A stretch of DNA of 64,000 nucleotides, from the NCBI GenBank assembly GCA_035493475.1, contig DATJIF010000056.1, positions 62,001 through 126,000 of the forward strand, given 5' to 3'. Positions 44,559-52,299 of this stretch are shown here, piece after piece. The stretch comes from Actinospica sp035493475 (GTDB lineage Bacteria; Actinomycetota; Actinomycetes; Streptomycetales; Catenulisporaceae). Position numbers and translations under genes: made by a program. Every line of letters starts with the position of its first letter. Position 1 is the stretch's first letter. The notes under the pieces were generated by a model. The model worked only from the letters and a program-made list of their open reading frames with translations. It was not told where the DNA came from and ran no database searches.

Positions 44559-45590
44559 ATGCGATCACCACGCAAGAAGAAGCTCATCGCCCCGGCTCTC
44601 GCTCTCGCCGCGTTCGCCGCGCTCGGGATCTACGGCACGACGGCGGCGATGGCGGGCACTCCCACCGCCCAGGCCCACGCTCAAATCCACGCCGCACCGC
44701 TGATGCTGACGCGGCCAGGCGCCGACGATCCCGCGCTCCGGGGGACGCTCGCGCCGATCACCGGGACCGTGCCGGGGCTGTCCGGCGCCGCCACGAAGAA
44801 GCTGGTGGGACCGGCCGAGGCCGCGTTCCGCAAGCAGCACGCCACGCTGGTCCACGCCGCCAAGCACGCAATCACCGCAGCCCCCGCGCCGGACGCCGCG
44901 ATCGCGCAGGACGCGACGACGATCCACAACGCGTGGGGCGTGTTCCCGGGCGACGACGGCGACACGAAGATGCTGGCGGACCAGAGCATCGTGCCGGGGC
45001 TGACGCTCTCAGGGCAGGAATACCTCTACGCGCCGACCCTCAAGGCGCCGGACGGCTCGTGCGTCGAGCTGACCACGGCCTACACCCCGGACGGCGCGTA
45101 CCTGTGGGCCTGGGACTGGTGCGTCTCCATCGACGCGGCCAAGACCGTGCCGCTGGACTCGGCCTTCGTGAGCACGTACACGACGACGACCAACGGCCAC
45201 ACCGCGTACAGCATGTACGAGGCCAAGACCAACGTCGCGAAGAACACCTGGACGGTCTACCTCTACAACTACACCACGCACTCCTGGAACACGTTCTACA
45301 GCCAGTCCGGCACCGACCAGAGCGGCGCGCCCGAGGGCTGGGACATGTTCGAGGTCTACACGACGCCGAGCACGACCGGCGCGAACGGCCCGTACTGCTC
45401 CGAGATCTCCGGCGACACGTTCGAGAGCAGCCACATCCAGATCTACAACGCCTCGACCGGCGGTTGGCACGCGGCGTCGGCGACCACCGCGCCGGGCCTG
45501 GACCCGCTGCCGTCGGGGAGCGATCTCGGCTGCTCGACGCTGTCGTTCTCGGTGCCGAAGGCGAACAGCGACTGGAAGGTCACGAACTAG
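44559..45590 (+). CDS. Secreted protein of unknown function
   Basis: This 343-residue protein begins with RSPRKKKLIAPALALAAF, a Sec signal peptide with cleavage near AMAGT. The mature part has a charged, helical N-terminal third and a Tyr/Trp/Thr-rich beta domain (about 130-343) with four cysteines and repeated motifs such as NTWTVYLYNYTTHSWNTFY. The composition suggests a carbohydrate- or surface-binding beta-sandwich, but I do not recognise the family. ATG 44559 is taken because the signal peptide begins there; the frame is open from 44460 without features. A perfect hairpin follows the gene. Confidence 0.72.
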   Translation: MRSPRKKKLIAPALALAAFAALGIYGTTAAMAGTPTAQAHAQIHAAPLMLTRPGADDPALRGTLAPITGTVPGLSGAATKKLVGPAEAAFRKQHATLVHAAKHAITAAPAPDAAIAQDATTIHNAWGVFPGDDGDTKMLADQSIVPGLTLSGQEYLYAPTLKAPDGSCVELTTAYTPDGAYLWAWDWCVSIDAAKTVPLDSAFVSTYTTTTNGHTAYSMYEAKTNVAKNTWTVYLYNYTTHSWNTFYSQSGTDQSGAPEGWDMFEVYTTPSTTGANGPYCSEISGDTFESSHIQIYNASTGGWHAASATTAPGLDPLPSGSDLGCSTLSFSVPKANSDWKVTN

Positions 45591-45606
45591 AAGAACGGCC
45601 GAGCGA

Positions 45607-45637
45607 GGGGCCGGAGCACCACGCGCGCTCCGGCCCC
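45607..45637. terminator. Bidirectional hairpin terminator
   Basis: A perfect 11-bp stem (45607-45617 with 45627-45637) with a 9-base loop lies between two converging genes ending at 45590 and 45651. Its symmetry suggests that it stops transcription from both sides. Confidence 0.75.
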
Positions 45638-45650
45638 CCAGTGCTCTCAA

Positions 45651-47987
45651 TCAGTGCCGGACGATCACGACCGGGGTGGTCGTGGTCCGGGTGTGGTCGA
45701 CGGACCTGACGCCACCCTCAAGGGTCACGTCCGCCGATCGGCCCGGGTCGGCGGCCGACTGAGAGACGGTCAGCACGACGCGGCCCGGCTCGACCCGGCG
45801 GCGCAGGTCGCGGCCGGTGAAGCTGGTCAGGTCGGCGTGCACGTCGAAGCGGACCGTGGCCCGCTCCCCCGGCGCGAGGCGATCGACCCGCGTGAAGCCG
45901 ATCAGCTGGCGCACGGGGCGGGTGACGGTCGCGATCGGGTCGGTGAGGTACAGCTGCGGGACCGCCGTGCCGGGGCGCTCGCCGGTGTTCGCGATGGTGG
46001 CGGAGACGCGGATCGTCCCGTCCGTCGGCACGACACTCTCGTCCACGCGCACGTCCTCGATGGCGAACGTCGTGTACGCGAGGCCGTGGCCGAAGGGGAA
46101 GGCGGGCGTCGGGTCGATGTTGCTGACGCCGTCGCTCTTGAGCGCGAGCGGCGGGGCGAGGTACGTGCCGGGCTGGCTCGCCTGGTCGCCGGGGATCTGC
46201 ACCGGCAGCCGTCCCGAGGGCTCGACCCGGCCGGACAGCACGCCCGCGATCGCCGCCGCGCCCTCCTGGCCGGGGAAGAACGCCTGCACGGCCGCGTCGG
46301 CGGACCGCGCGTGCCGGCCGATCGCGTACGGACGGCCCGAGACGACGATCAGCACACTGCGTCGCGCGGCGGCGAGGACGGCCGCCGCGAGCTCGTCTTG
46401 CAGGCCGGGGAGTTCGAGGGTCACGACGTCGCAGCCCTCGCCCGACGTGCCCTTGCCGAACATCCCCGAGCGGTCGCCGACGACGAGGATGGTCAGATCG
46501 GCGTCCTGAGCAGCGGCGACGGCTTCGGCGATCCCCTCGCGGTCCCCACCGACGATGTCGCAGCCGGGCACGTGGCGTACGTCGCTCTCCGGGTACTCCC
46601 GGCGAATCCCCTCCAGTACGGTCGATGCGTCGATGCCGAGGTCCATGTCAGGGTGATGCGGCAGGACGTGGTTCGGGAACGAGTAGCAGCCGAACAGGCA
46701 GCGCGCCTCGTCCGCGACCGGGCCGATGACGGCGATCGTGCGCGGCGTCGCGGGGGCGAGCGGTAGCAAACCCGAGGAGTTTCCGAGCAGGATCACCGAC
46801 TCCTCGGCGAGGCGGCTCGCGATGGCGCGGTTGTGCGGCGAGTCGAAGTCGACAGGCTCCTGATACCGGTCCGGCCGCCAGTCCGGGTCCAGCAGGCCGA
46901 GCTCAGCCTTCTGCGTCAGGACACGCAGCGCGGCGCGGTCCAGCAGGTCCGCCGGGACACGTCCGTCCTGCACCATCTCGCGCAGGGCCTCGCCGTAGCC
47001 CGAGGTGTTGGGCAGCTCGACGTCGATGCCCGCCTCGAGCGCGGAGTGCGCGGCGCCGAGCACGTCGGGGGCGATGTTGTGCATGAGCGCGAGGAAGGAG
47101 ATGGCCCAGTAGTCGGCCACGACCGTACCCGCGAAGCCCCACTCGTCGCGCAGGATCCTGGTCAGCAGCGCCTCGTCGGAGCTGGCGGGGACGCCGTCGA
47201 TCTCGTTGTAGGCGGCCATCACCGAGCCGACCGGGCCGTGCACCACGGCCTTCTCGAACGGCGGCAGGATCACGTCGGCCAGCTCGCGCGGACCGAGCGT
47301 CGCGGGAGCGTGATTGCGTGCCGACCGCGAGGCCGAGTAGCCCGCGAAGTGCTTGACCGTGGCGACGACGCCGGCTGACTGCAGTCCCCTGACGTAGCCG
47401 AGTCCGAGCTCTGAGACGAGGTGCGGGTCCTCCCCCATCGTCTCCTCGACCCGGCCCCAGCGGTAGTCGCGCACGACGTCGAGCACCGGGGCGAGGCCCT
47501 GATGGACGCCGACCGCGGCCATGTCCGCGCCGATCGCCGCCGCCATCAGCCGGACGAGTTCCGGGTCCCAGGTCGCTGCCCACGCGAGCGAGGTCGGGTA
47601 GATCGTCGCGCGCCAGGTGTGGAAGCCGGTCAGGCACTCCTCGTGCGCGATCGCCGGGATGCCGAAGCGGTTGGCCGCCACGACCTGCTCCTGGAAGGCC
47701 GCGAGCCGGGCCCGGCCCTCGTCCGCGGTCAGCGGCTCGGTGCCGAACACGCGGGTCAGCTGGCCGAGGCCGCCCGCGATCGCCTGCTCGAAGCTCTCCG
47801 CGCCGCGGAAGGTCTCCTGCATCGGGGCGACGTCGCCGCCCGCGTCGTGGCCCGGCCAGGTGCTGCCCAGCTGCCGCGCCTTCTCGCCGTCGGTCATGGC
47901 GTCGAGCAGCGAGCGGGCGCGGACGGCCGCGGGCAGCGCCGGGTCGTTCCACAGCCCGGTCTTCGGGCGCTCGTCACTGAGTGTCAC
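45651..47987 (-). CDS. Glycoside hydrolase family 3 beta-xylosidase/beta-glucosidase
   Basis: This 778-residue retaining exo-glycosidase has the GH3 TIM barrel, the alpha/beta sandwich and a C-terminal fibronectin-III-like domain (VSATIANTGERPGTAVPQLY). The catalytic nucleophile is Asp292 in GTVVADYWAI, and KHFAGYSASRSARNHAP is the characteristic substrate-binding loop. There is no signal peptide, so it acts in the cytoplasm on imported oligosaccharides. It is the last gene of an operon with a sugar ABC transporter, 20 bases from the permease. This layout matches the xylobiose bxl operons of Streptomyces (binding protein, two permeases, beta-xylosidase); cellobiose or another beta-linked disaccharide is an alternative. 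Confidence 0.93.
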   Translation of the reverse strand: MTLSDERPKTGLWNDPALPAAVRARSLLDAMTDGEKARQLGSTWPGHDAGGDVAPMQETFRGAESFEQAIAGGLGQLTRVFGTEPLTADEGRARLAAFQEQVVAANRFGIPAIAHEECLTGFHTWRATIYPTSLAWAATWDPELVRLMAAAIGADMAAVGVHQGLAPVLDVVRDYRWGRVEETMGEDPHLVSELGLGYVRGLQSAGVVATVKHFAGYSASRSARNHAPATLGPRELADVILPPFEKAVVHGPVGSVMAAYNEIDGVPASSDEALLTRILRDEWGFAGTVVADYWAISFLALMHNIAPDVLGAAHSALEAGIDVELPNTSGYGEALREMVQDGRVPADLLDRAALRVLTQKAELGLLDPDWRPDRYQEPVDFDSPHNRAIASRLAEESVILLGNSSGLLPLAPATPRTIAVIGPVADEARCLFGCYSFPNHVLPHHPDMDLGIDASTVLEGIRREYPESDVRHVPGCDIVGGDREGIAEAVAAAQDADLTILVVGDRSGMFGKGTSGEGCDVVTLELPGLQDELAAAVLAAARRSVLIVVSGRPYAIGRHARSADAAVQAFFPGQEGAAAIAGVLSGRVEPSGRLPVQIPGDQASQPGTYLAPPLALKSDGVSNIDPTPAFPFGHGLAYTTFAIEDVRVDESVVPTDGTIRVSATIANTGERPGTAVPQLYLTDPIATVTRPVRQLIGFTRVDRLAPGERATVRFDVHADLTSFTGRDLRRRVEPGRVVLTVSQSAADPGRSADVTLEGGVRSVDHTRTTTTPVVIVRH

Positions 47988-48006
47988 GTTCGTTCTTTCC
48001 GTTCTG

Positions 48007-48825
48007 CTATTTTCCGCCGGCGCCCATCAGGCCCCTGACGAGGGCCCGGCGCGCGAAGAGGTAGACGGCGAGGATCGGGACGGCGGACATGAGCACCGCG
48101 GCGAGCAGCGCCGGGATGTCGGAGCTGTAGGTGGACTGGAAGTTGTACAGGCCCAGCGTGGCCACCTTCGTCGAGTCCGACTGCGTCATGATCAGCGGGA
48201 ACAGGAAGCCGTTCCACGCTTGCAGCGCCGCGAAGACCCCGGCCGTGGAGATGCCGGATCGGGACATCGGGACCACCAGCTGCCGCAGCACCAGCCCCGG
48301 CTTCGCGCCGTCCAGCGCCATCGCCTCGTACAGCTCGGGCGAGATCTCCCGCATGCTGCCGCTGATCACCAGCACGCTGACCGGCATCGAGAACGCGGCC
48401 GTGGGCAGGATGACGCCCCAGAGCGTGTCGTAGAAGCCGAGCTTGTTGATGATCAGGTACAGCGGGATGATCACGGCCTGCGCGGGGATCGCGAGGCCCA
48501 GCAGGAACAGCCGGAACACGCCGCGGCTGACGAAGCCCTGGCCGCGCACGACCGCGTAGCTGATCGGGACGCAGAGCACGAGCACGATGGCGACCGTGCC
48601 CGCCGCGACCAGGACGGTGTTGCCGATATAGCCGAGGAAGCCGCTTTGCAGCACGGTCGTGAAGTTGGCGAACGTGAGCGAGGTCGGCAGGCCCAGCGGA
48701 CCGGTCTGCGTGTACTTGTCCTGCGGCTGGATCGCGGTGGTGGTCAGCGCGTACAGCGGGATGCCGATGATCAGCAGCCAGACGAGGGCCGCGAACCCGG
48801 CCGCGTAGTTCGGTCGGTTCCTCAC
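48007..48825 (-). CDS. Sugar ABC transporter permease (MalG-type)
   Basis: This 272-residue inner membrane protein with about six helices is the second permease of a carbohydrate uptake system. The cytoplasmic EAA loop ELYEAMALDGAKPGLVLRQLVVP is the family signature for contact with the ATPase. The start is GTG 48825, preceded by GGAGGGG and overlapping the first permease stop by four bases (GTGA). The operon has no ATPase gene, so it probably uses a shared MsiK-type ATPase, as Streptomyces sugar transporters do. Confidence 0.93.
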   Translation of the reverse strand: MRNRPNYAAGFAALVWLLIIGIPLYALTTTAIQPQDKYTQTGPLGLPTSLTFANFTTVLQSGFLGYIGNTVLVAAGTVAIVLVLCVPISYAVVRGQGFVSRGVFRLFLLGLAIPAQAVIIPLYLIINKLGFYDTLWGVILPTAAFSMPVSVLVISGSMREISPELYEAMALDGAKPGLVLRQLVVPMSRSGISTAGVFAALQAWNGFLFPLIMTQSDSTKVATLGLYNFQSTYSSDIPALLAAVLMSAVPILAVYLFARRALVRGLMGAGGK

Positions 48826-49709
48826 AGCCCCTCCAGGGTGCTGGTCATCTTGTCGTATCCGGTGAGCTTGACCAGCAGCAGCGACGCGCCGGTCGCCAGC
48901 AGCAGCAGGAACGCGGCGATCGCGGCCGCGTAGCCGTAGTCGTACTGGACGAACGCGGTCTGGTACATGTCGAAGGGCAGGATCGCGGTGTCCGTGCCCG
49001 GGCCGCCGTTGGTCAGCATCAGCACGACGTCGAACGCGGTGAGCCCGCCGACCACGATGAACGTCGTCGAGGTGATCAGCGTGTTGCGCAGCTGCGGCAG
49101 CGTGATGTGGAAGAACTGCCGCACCCGCCCCGCGCCGTCGATCGCCGCGGCCTGGTACAGGCTCTCCGGGATGTTGCGCGCCGCGCCCTGGTAGAGCAGC
49201 GAGTGGAACGGGATGTACTGCCAGCTCATCACCACGACCACGCAGGCGATCGAGCCGCTCTGGCTGCCCAGCAGGTTGTCGTTCCCGGCGAACAGCCAGG
49301 AGACCTTGGCCGGGAGCCCGAAGTTCGGGTCGAGCAGCTGCCGCCACATCACCGCGGTCGCCGCCGTGGACAGCAGCAGCGGCAGGAAGAAGACCGCGGA
49401 CAGCACGGCGCGGTTGCGCTGTTTGCCCGCCGCCCAGACCCCGAGCAGGATGCTGATCGGGGTCTGCAGCGCCATCGTGCCGAGCAGCAGCACGCCGGTG
49501 ACGACGGTGGCCTGCACGATCTGGTGGTCGGCGAAGAAGCGCGACCAGTTGTGCAGGCCGACGAACTGCGGAGTCGTCAGCCCGTCCCAGCTGGTCAGCG
49601 AGAGGTAGACGACCCCGGCCATCGGGATCAGGGCGAACAGGCCGAAGAAGAGCAGCCCGGGCAGCGCCCAGACCACGCCGGGCCGCCCCGAGTCGTGCGC
49701 GCGGTTCAC
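48822..49709 (-). CDS. Sugar ABC transporter permease (MalF-type)
   Basis: This 295-residue protein with about six membrane helices is the first permease of the sugar transporter. The EAA loop SLYQAAAIDGAGRVRQFFHITLPQL is clear. The start is GTG 49709, sharing four bases with the binding-protein stop. The long open frame upstream to 51086 runs through the binding-protein gene out of frame and is not coding. It pairs with the downstream MalG-type permease to form the pore. Confidence 0.93.
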   Translation of the reverse strand: MNRAHDSGRPGVVWALPGLLFFGLFALIPMAGVVYLSLTSWDGLTTPQFVGLHNWSRFFADHQIVQATVVTGVLLLGTMALQTPISILLGVWAAGKQRNRAVLSAVFFLPLLLSTAATAVMWRQLLDPNFGLPAKVSWLFAGNDNLLGSQSGSIACVVVVMSWQYIPFHSLLYQGAARNIPESLYQAAAIDGAGRVRQFFHITLPQLRNTLITSTTFIVVGGLTAFDVVLMLTNGGPGTDTAILPFDMYQTAFVQYDYGYAAAIAAFLLLLATGASLLLVKLTGYDKMTSTLEGL

Positions 49710-51007
49710 GGCTGGATCGCCACCACGTTGTTCACGAACTGCTGCGGCGACTCCTGGCCGTTGAACAGCTTCTGGATCTCGGTGAGCATCGGCGTCGCGA
49801 GGGTCTGGCCGAGCGCCTGGTCCCAGGACTGGGTGAACGCGGGGGCGGCCTGCACGGCGTCGAACTGGAACTTGGCGTACGTCGGATCGGCCGCGTTCGC
49901 CAGGGCCGCGGCGGCGTTCGTGGTCACCGGGACCTCGCCCATCTTGACCAGGCCCGCGACGTAGCTGTCGCTGTAGGTCGTCTTGAGGAACTCGGCCGCG
50001 GTGGTCTTGGCGGCCCGCGAGGTCATCGAGATGTAGTTGGTCGGGTTGCCGACCAGGTTCTTGATGCTGCCCTTGCCGCCCTCGACCGAGGGGAACGGCA
50101 CGTAGCCCAGTTCGTTCTTCACGAAGCTCGGGCTGATGCTCTGCAGCATCGCGTACTCCCAGGTGCCCATCAGCTCCATCGCGGCCTTGCCCTGCGCGAG
50201 CAGCGTGGACGTGCCGCCCGCGCCGTAGTTCACGGACGCGAAGTTGCTGCCGAACGCGCCCGAGGAGACGAGCTCGGCGACCATCTGCGCGGTCTGCAGG
50301 ATCGCGGGCTCCTTCCACAGGGTCCAGTCGCCGCCCGCGATCGACTTGAAGAGCGTCGGCCCCGCGATCCGGTCGACGAGGTATTCGATCCACATGAGCT
50401 CGGTCCACGAGTACGTGCCGGTGCCCGCGACCGTGAACGGGATGATGCCGCGCTTCTTGAACGTGGTGACCAGGTTGGTGAGCTCGCCGTACGTGGTCGG
50501 CGGGGTGACTCCGGCCTCGTTGAACAGGGTCTTGTTGTAGAAGATGAACACCGGCTGGGTGCCGCGGCAGGGCACGCCGACGAACTTGCCGTCCACGATC
50601 CCGGCCTGCAGCGGCGAGGTCAGGAAGTGCGACTGGAGGTCGGCGTCGAGCTCGAGGATGCGGTTCGACTTCACGTAGTCGCTCAGGCTTCCGCCGCCCC
50701 AGTTGAAGAACAGCCCGGGCATCGCCGAGGAGCCCATCGCGGTGCGGACCTTGTTGAGGTAGCCGTTCGACGGGATCTCCGAGAGCGTGACCTTCCCGGT
50801 GCTGGTCTTGTTGAAGGCGGTGATCGCCGCCTGCTGCACGGTGTTGGTGGGGTCCGTCTGCGTCCAGAACGAGACGTTCCCGCTCGGGGAGCTCGAACCA
50901 GAGGACGAACTGCACGCGGACGCGCCGGCGAGTACCGCCGCGCCGCCCGCCGCCATCCCGGCCAGGACCCGCCTTCTCGACACCATGCTGCTGTTGAGGT
51001 TCATCAT
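49706..51007 (-). CDS. Sugar ABC transporter substrate-binding lipoprotein (family 1)
   Basis: This 433-residue extracellular solute-binding protein has a Tat-like basic start (SRRRVLAGMAAGG) and a lipobox GASAC, so it is exported and lipidated. The mature part shows family 1 features: FWTQTDPTN near the start, LNKVRTAMGSSAMPGLFFNWGG, and AAMELMGTWEYAML. It is the first gene of the sugar operon and is preceded by two CGAAA/TTTCG operators and the LacI gene. The start could be ATG 51007 or 51004; GGAACGGAG serves both. A xylobiose-type ligand is inferred only from context. Confidence 0.92.
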   Translation of the reverse strand: MMNLNSSMVSRRRVLAGMAAGGAAVLAGASACSSSSGSSSPSGNVSFWTQTDPTNTVQQAAITAFNKTSTGKVTLSEIPSNGYLNKVRTAMGSSAMPGLFFNWGGGSLSDYVKSNRILELDADLQSHFLTSPLQAGIVDGKFVGVPCRGTQPVFIFYNKTLFNEAGVTPPTTYGELTNLVTTFKKRGIIPFTVAGTGTYSWTELMWIEYLVDRIAGPTLFKSIAGGDWTLWKEPAILQTAQMVAELVSSGAFGSNFASVNYGAGGTSTLLAQGKAAMELMGTWEYAMLQSISPSFVKNELGYVPFPSVEGGKGSIKNLVGNPTNYISMTSRAAKTTAAEFLKTTYSDSYVAGLVKMGEVPVTTNAAAALANAADPTYAKFQFDAVQAAPAFTQSWDQALGQTLATPMLTEIQKLFNGQESPQQFVNNVVAIQP

Positions 51008-51091
51008 TGAACTCCGTTCCGACACTCCGACTGGTGCAGTCACGGTAGGAGGGCGCCCGCGGCGGCGACAAGCGAATCGGCGCCATTGATA

Positions 51092-51106
51092 TCGAAAGAC
51101 TTTCGA
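51092..51106. promoter_or_regulatory. LacI-type operator 1 of the sugar operon
   Basis: A perfect inverted repeat with arms TCGAAAG and CTTTCGA around a central A lies about 90 bases before the binding-protein start. CGAA/TTCG palindromes of this type are the kind bound by xylan-utilisation LacI regulators (BxlR) in Streptomyces. The adjacent LacI gene is the likely regulator. Confidence 0.75.
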
Positions 51107-51144
51107 GGATGGGCCCGGGTGCTCGCGGTGGATCGGGGCAGGTC

Positions 51145-51159
51145 CCGAAATACTTTCGG
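51145..51159. promoter_or_regulatory. LacI-type operator 2 of the sugar operon
   Basis: A second inverted repeat (arms CCGAAA and TTTCGG, three-base spacer) lies 53 bases from the centre of operator 1, about five helical turns, which would place both on the same face of the DNA. It lies just before the repressor gene stop and upstream of the sugar operon. Confidence 0.7.
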
Positions 51160-51162
51160 ACG

Positions 51163-52197
51163 TTACTCGGCGGTGCGCGGCGCGGCGGTGGAGTCGCGCA
51201 GCACGAGCTGGGTGGCCAGCTCGATCCGGGTCGAGGCGGGCGGGCGGCCCTCGGCGAGCTGGATCAGCACCCGGGTCGCCTCGTGGCCGAGCTCCTCGAA
51301 GGGCTGGCGGACGGCGCTGAGCGGCGGGCAGGCCATCGCCGCGACCAGCGAGTCGTCGAAGGACATCACGGCCAGGTCCGCGGGCACGCTCAGCCCGCAC
51401 TGCCGCGCGGCCTCCAGCACCCCCATGGCCTGCGCGTCGCTCGCGGCGAACAGCGCGGTGGGGCGGTCCTTGGTCCGCAGCACGTGCAGCGTGGCCTTGA
51501 GCGACTCGTCGTAGTCGAAGTCGGTGGCGCGCACGATCGCCGGGTCGAACTCGATCCCGGCCTCCTCCAGCGCGGCCCGGTAGCCGTGCAGCCGCGCGGA
51601 GCCCGCCGGCGAGTGCGAACGACCCGCGATCATGCCGACCCGGGTGTGCCCGAGTCCGAGCAGGTGCTGCACGGCCTCCTTCGCGCCGCTCCAGTTCGTC
51701 ACGCCGATACACGGGATGTCGGCCGAGGGCGTGCTCAGCGGATCGACCAGCACCACCGGCAGCTTGTGCTCGACGATGTGCCGCTGGTCCTCCTCGGTGA
51801 GCATCGAGATCACCACGACCAGGCCGAGCGCGTTCAGGGCCTCGCACTCCTTGAGCCAATGCGAGATCGGCCGGGAGTTGGTGGTGCCGGTGACCACGTC
51901 CACGCCGACCAGGCCCGCGGCCAGCACGATGCCGCGCGCCACCTCGAGCGTGTACGGGCCGGACAGGTCGCGGAAGACCACCACCATCTGCCGCGGCATC
52001 GTCGCGGCCCGGTCCCACGGGCGCACGTAGCCGTGCCGGGCGAGCAGTTCCTCCACCCGGTCCCGGGTCGCGGCGCTCACGTCGTGCCGCCGATGGACGA
52101 CCTTCGAGACCGTGCTGAGCGAGACGCCCGCCTCGGTCGCGATCGACGTCAGCAGCCCGTACTGCGCGTCGAGCTGTGCCTTGCCCTGATCAGTCAA
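51163..52197 (-). CDS. LacI/GalR family transcriptional regulator
   Basis: This repressor of about 344 residues has the N-terminal LacI helix-turn-helix (LTSIATEAGVSLSTVSKVV, about 16-34) followed by the hinge region and a periplasmic-binding-protein-like sugar sensor domain (GMIAGRSHSPAGSARLHGY, LFAASDAQAMGVL). The start is placed at TTG 52197, where AAGGG is eight bases upstream and the HTH is correctly N-terminal; the open frame continues to 52455 with no sensible protein. It precedes the sugar operon on the same strand and should release the two operators when the imported sugar binds. It is divergent from a secreted glycosidase gene. Confidence 0.9.
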   Translation of the reverse strand: MTDQGKAQLDAQYGLLTSIATEAGVSLSTVSKVVHRRHDVSAATRDRVEELLARHGYVRPWDRAATMPRQMVVVFRDLSGPYTLEVARGIVLAAGLVGVDVVTGTTNSRPISHWLKECEALNALGLVVVISMLTEEDQRHIVEHKLPVVLVDPLSTPSADIPCIGVTNWSGAKEAVQHLLGLGHTRVGMIAGRSHSPAGSARLHGYRAALEEAGIEFDPAIVRATDFDYDESLKATLHVLRTKDRPTALFAASDAQAMGVLEAARQCGLSVPADLAVMSFDDSLVAAMACPPLSAVRQPFEELGHEATRVLIQLAEGRPPASTRIELATQLVLRDSTAAPRTAE

Positions 52198-52210
52198 CTC
52201 CCGTGCCCTT

Positions 52211-52223
52211 CGAAAACCTTGCG
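52211..52223. promoter_or_regulatory. Degenerate LacI-type operator before the repressor gene
   Basis: The sequence CGAAAACCTTGCG matches 10 of 13 positions of the stronger operator core at 51093-51105. It lies between the LacI start and the divergent glycosidase gene, suggesting autoregulation or control of the secreted enzyme. The match is imperfect. Confidence 0.4.
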
Positions 52224-52299
52224 TAACGACATATTGCCGCGTGTTCACGGAGGGATCTAGCTTCACGTGGCACCGGCGACATCTCAACGAGGAGGCACG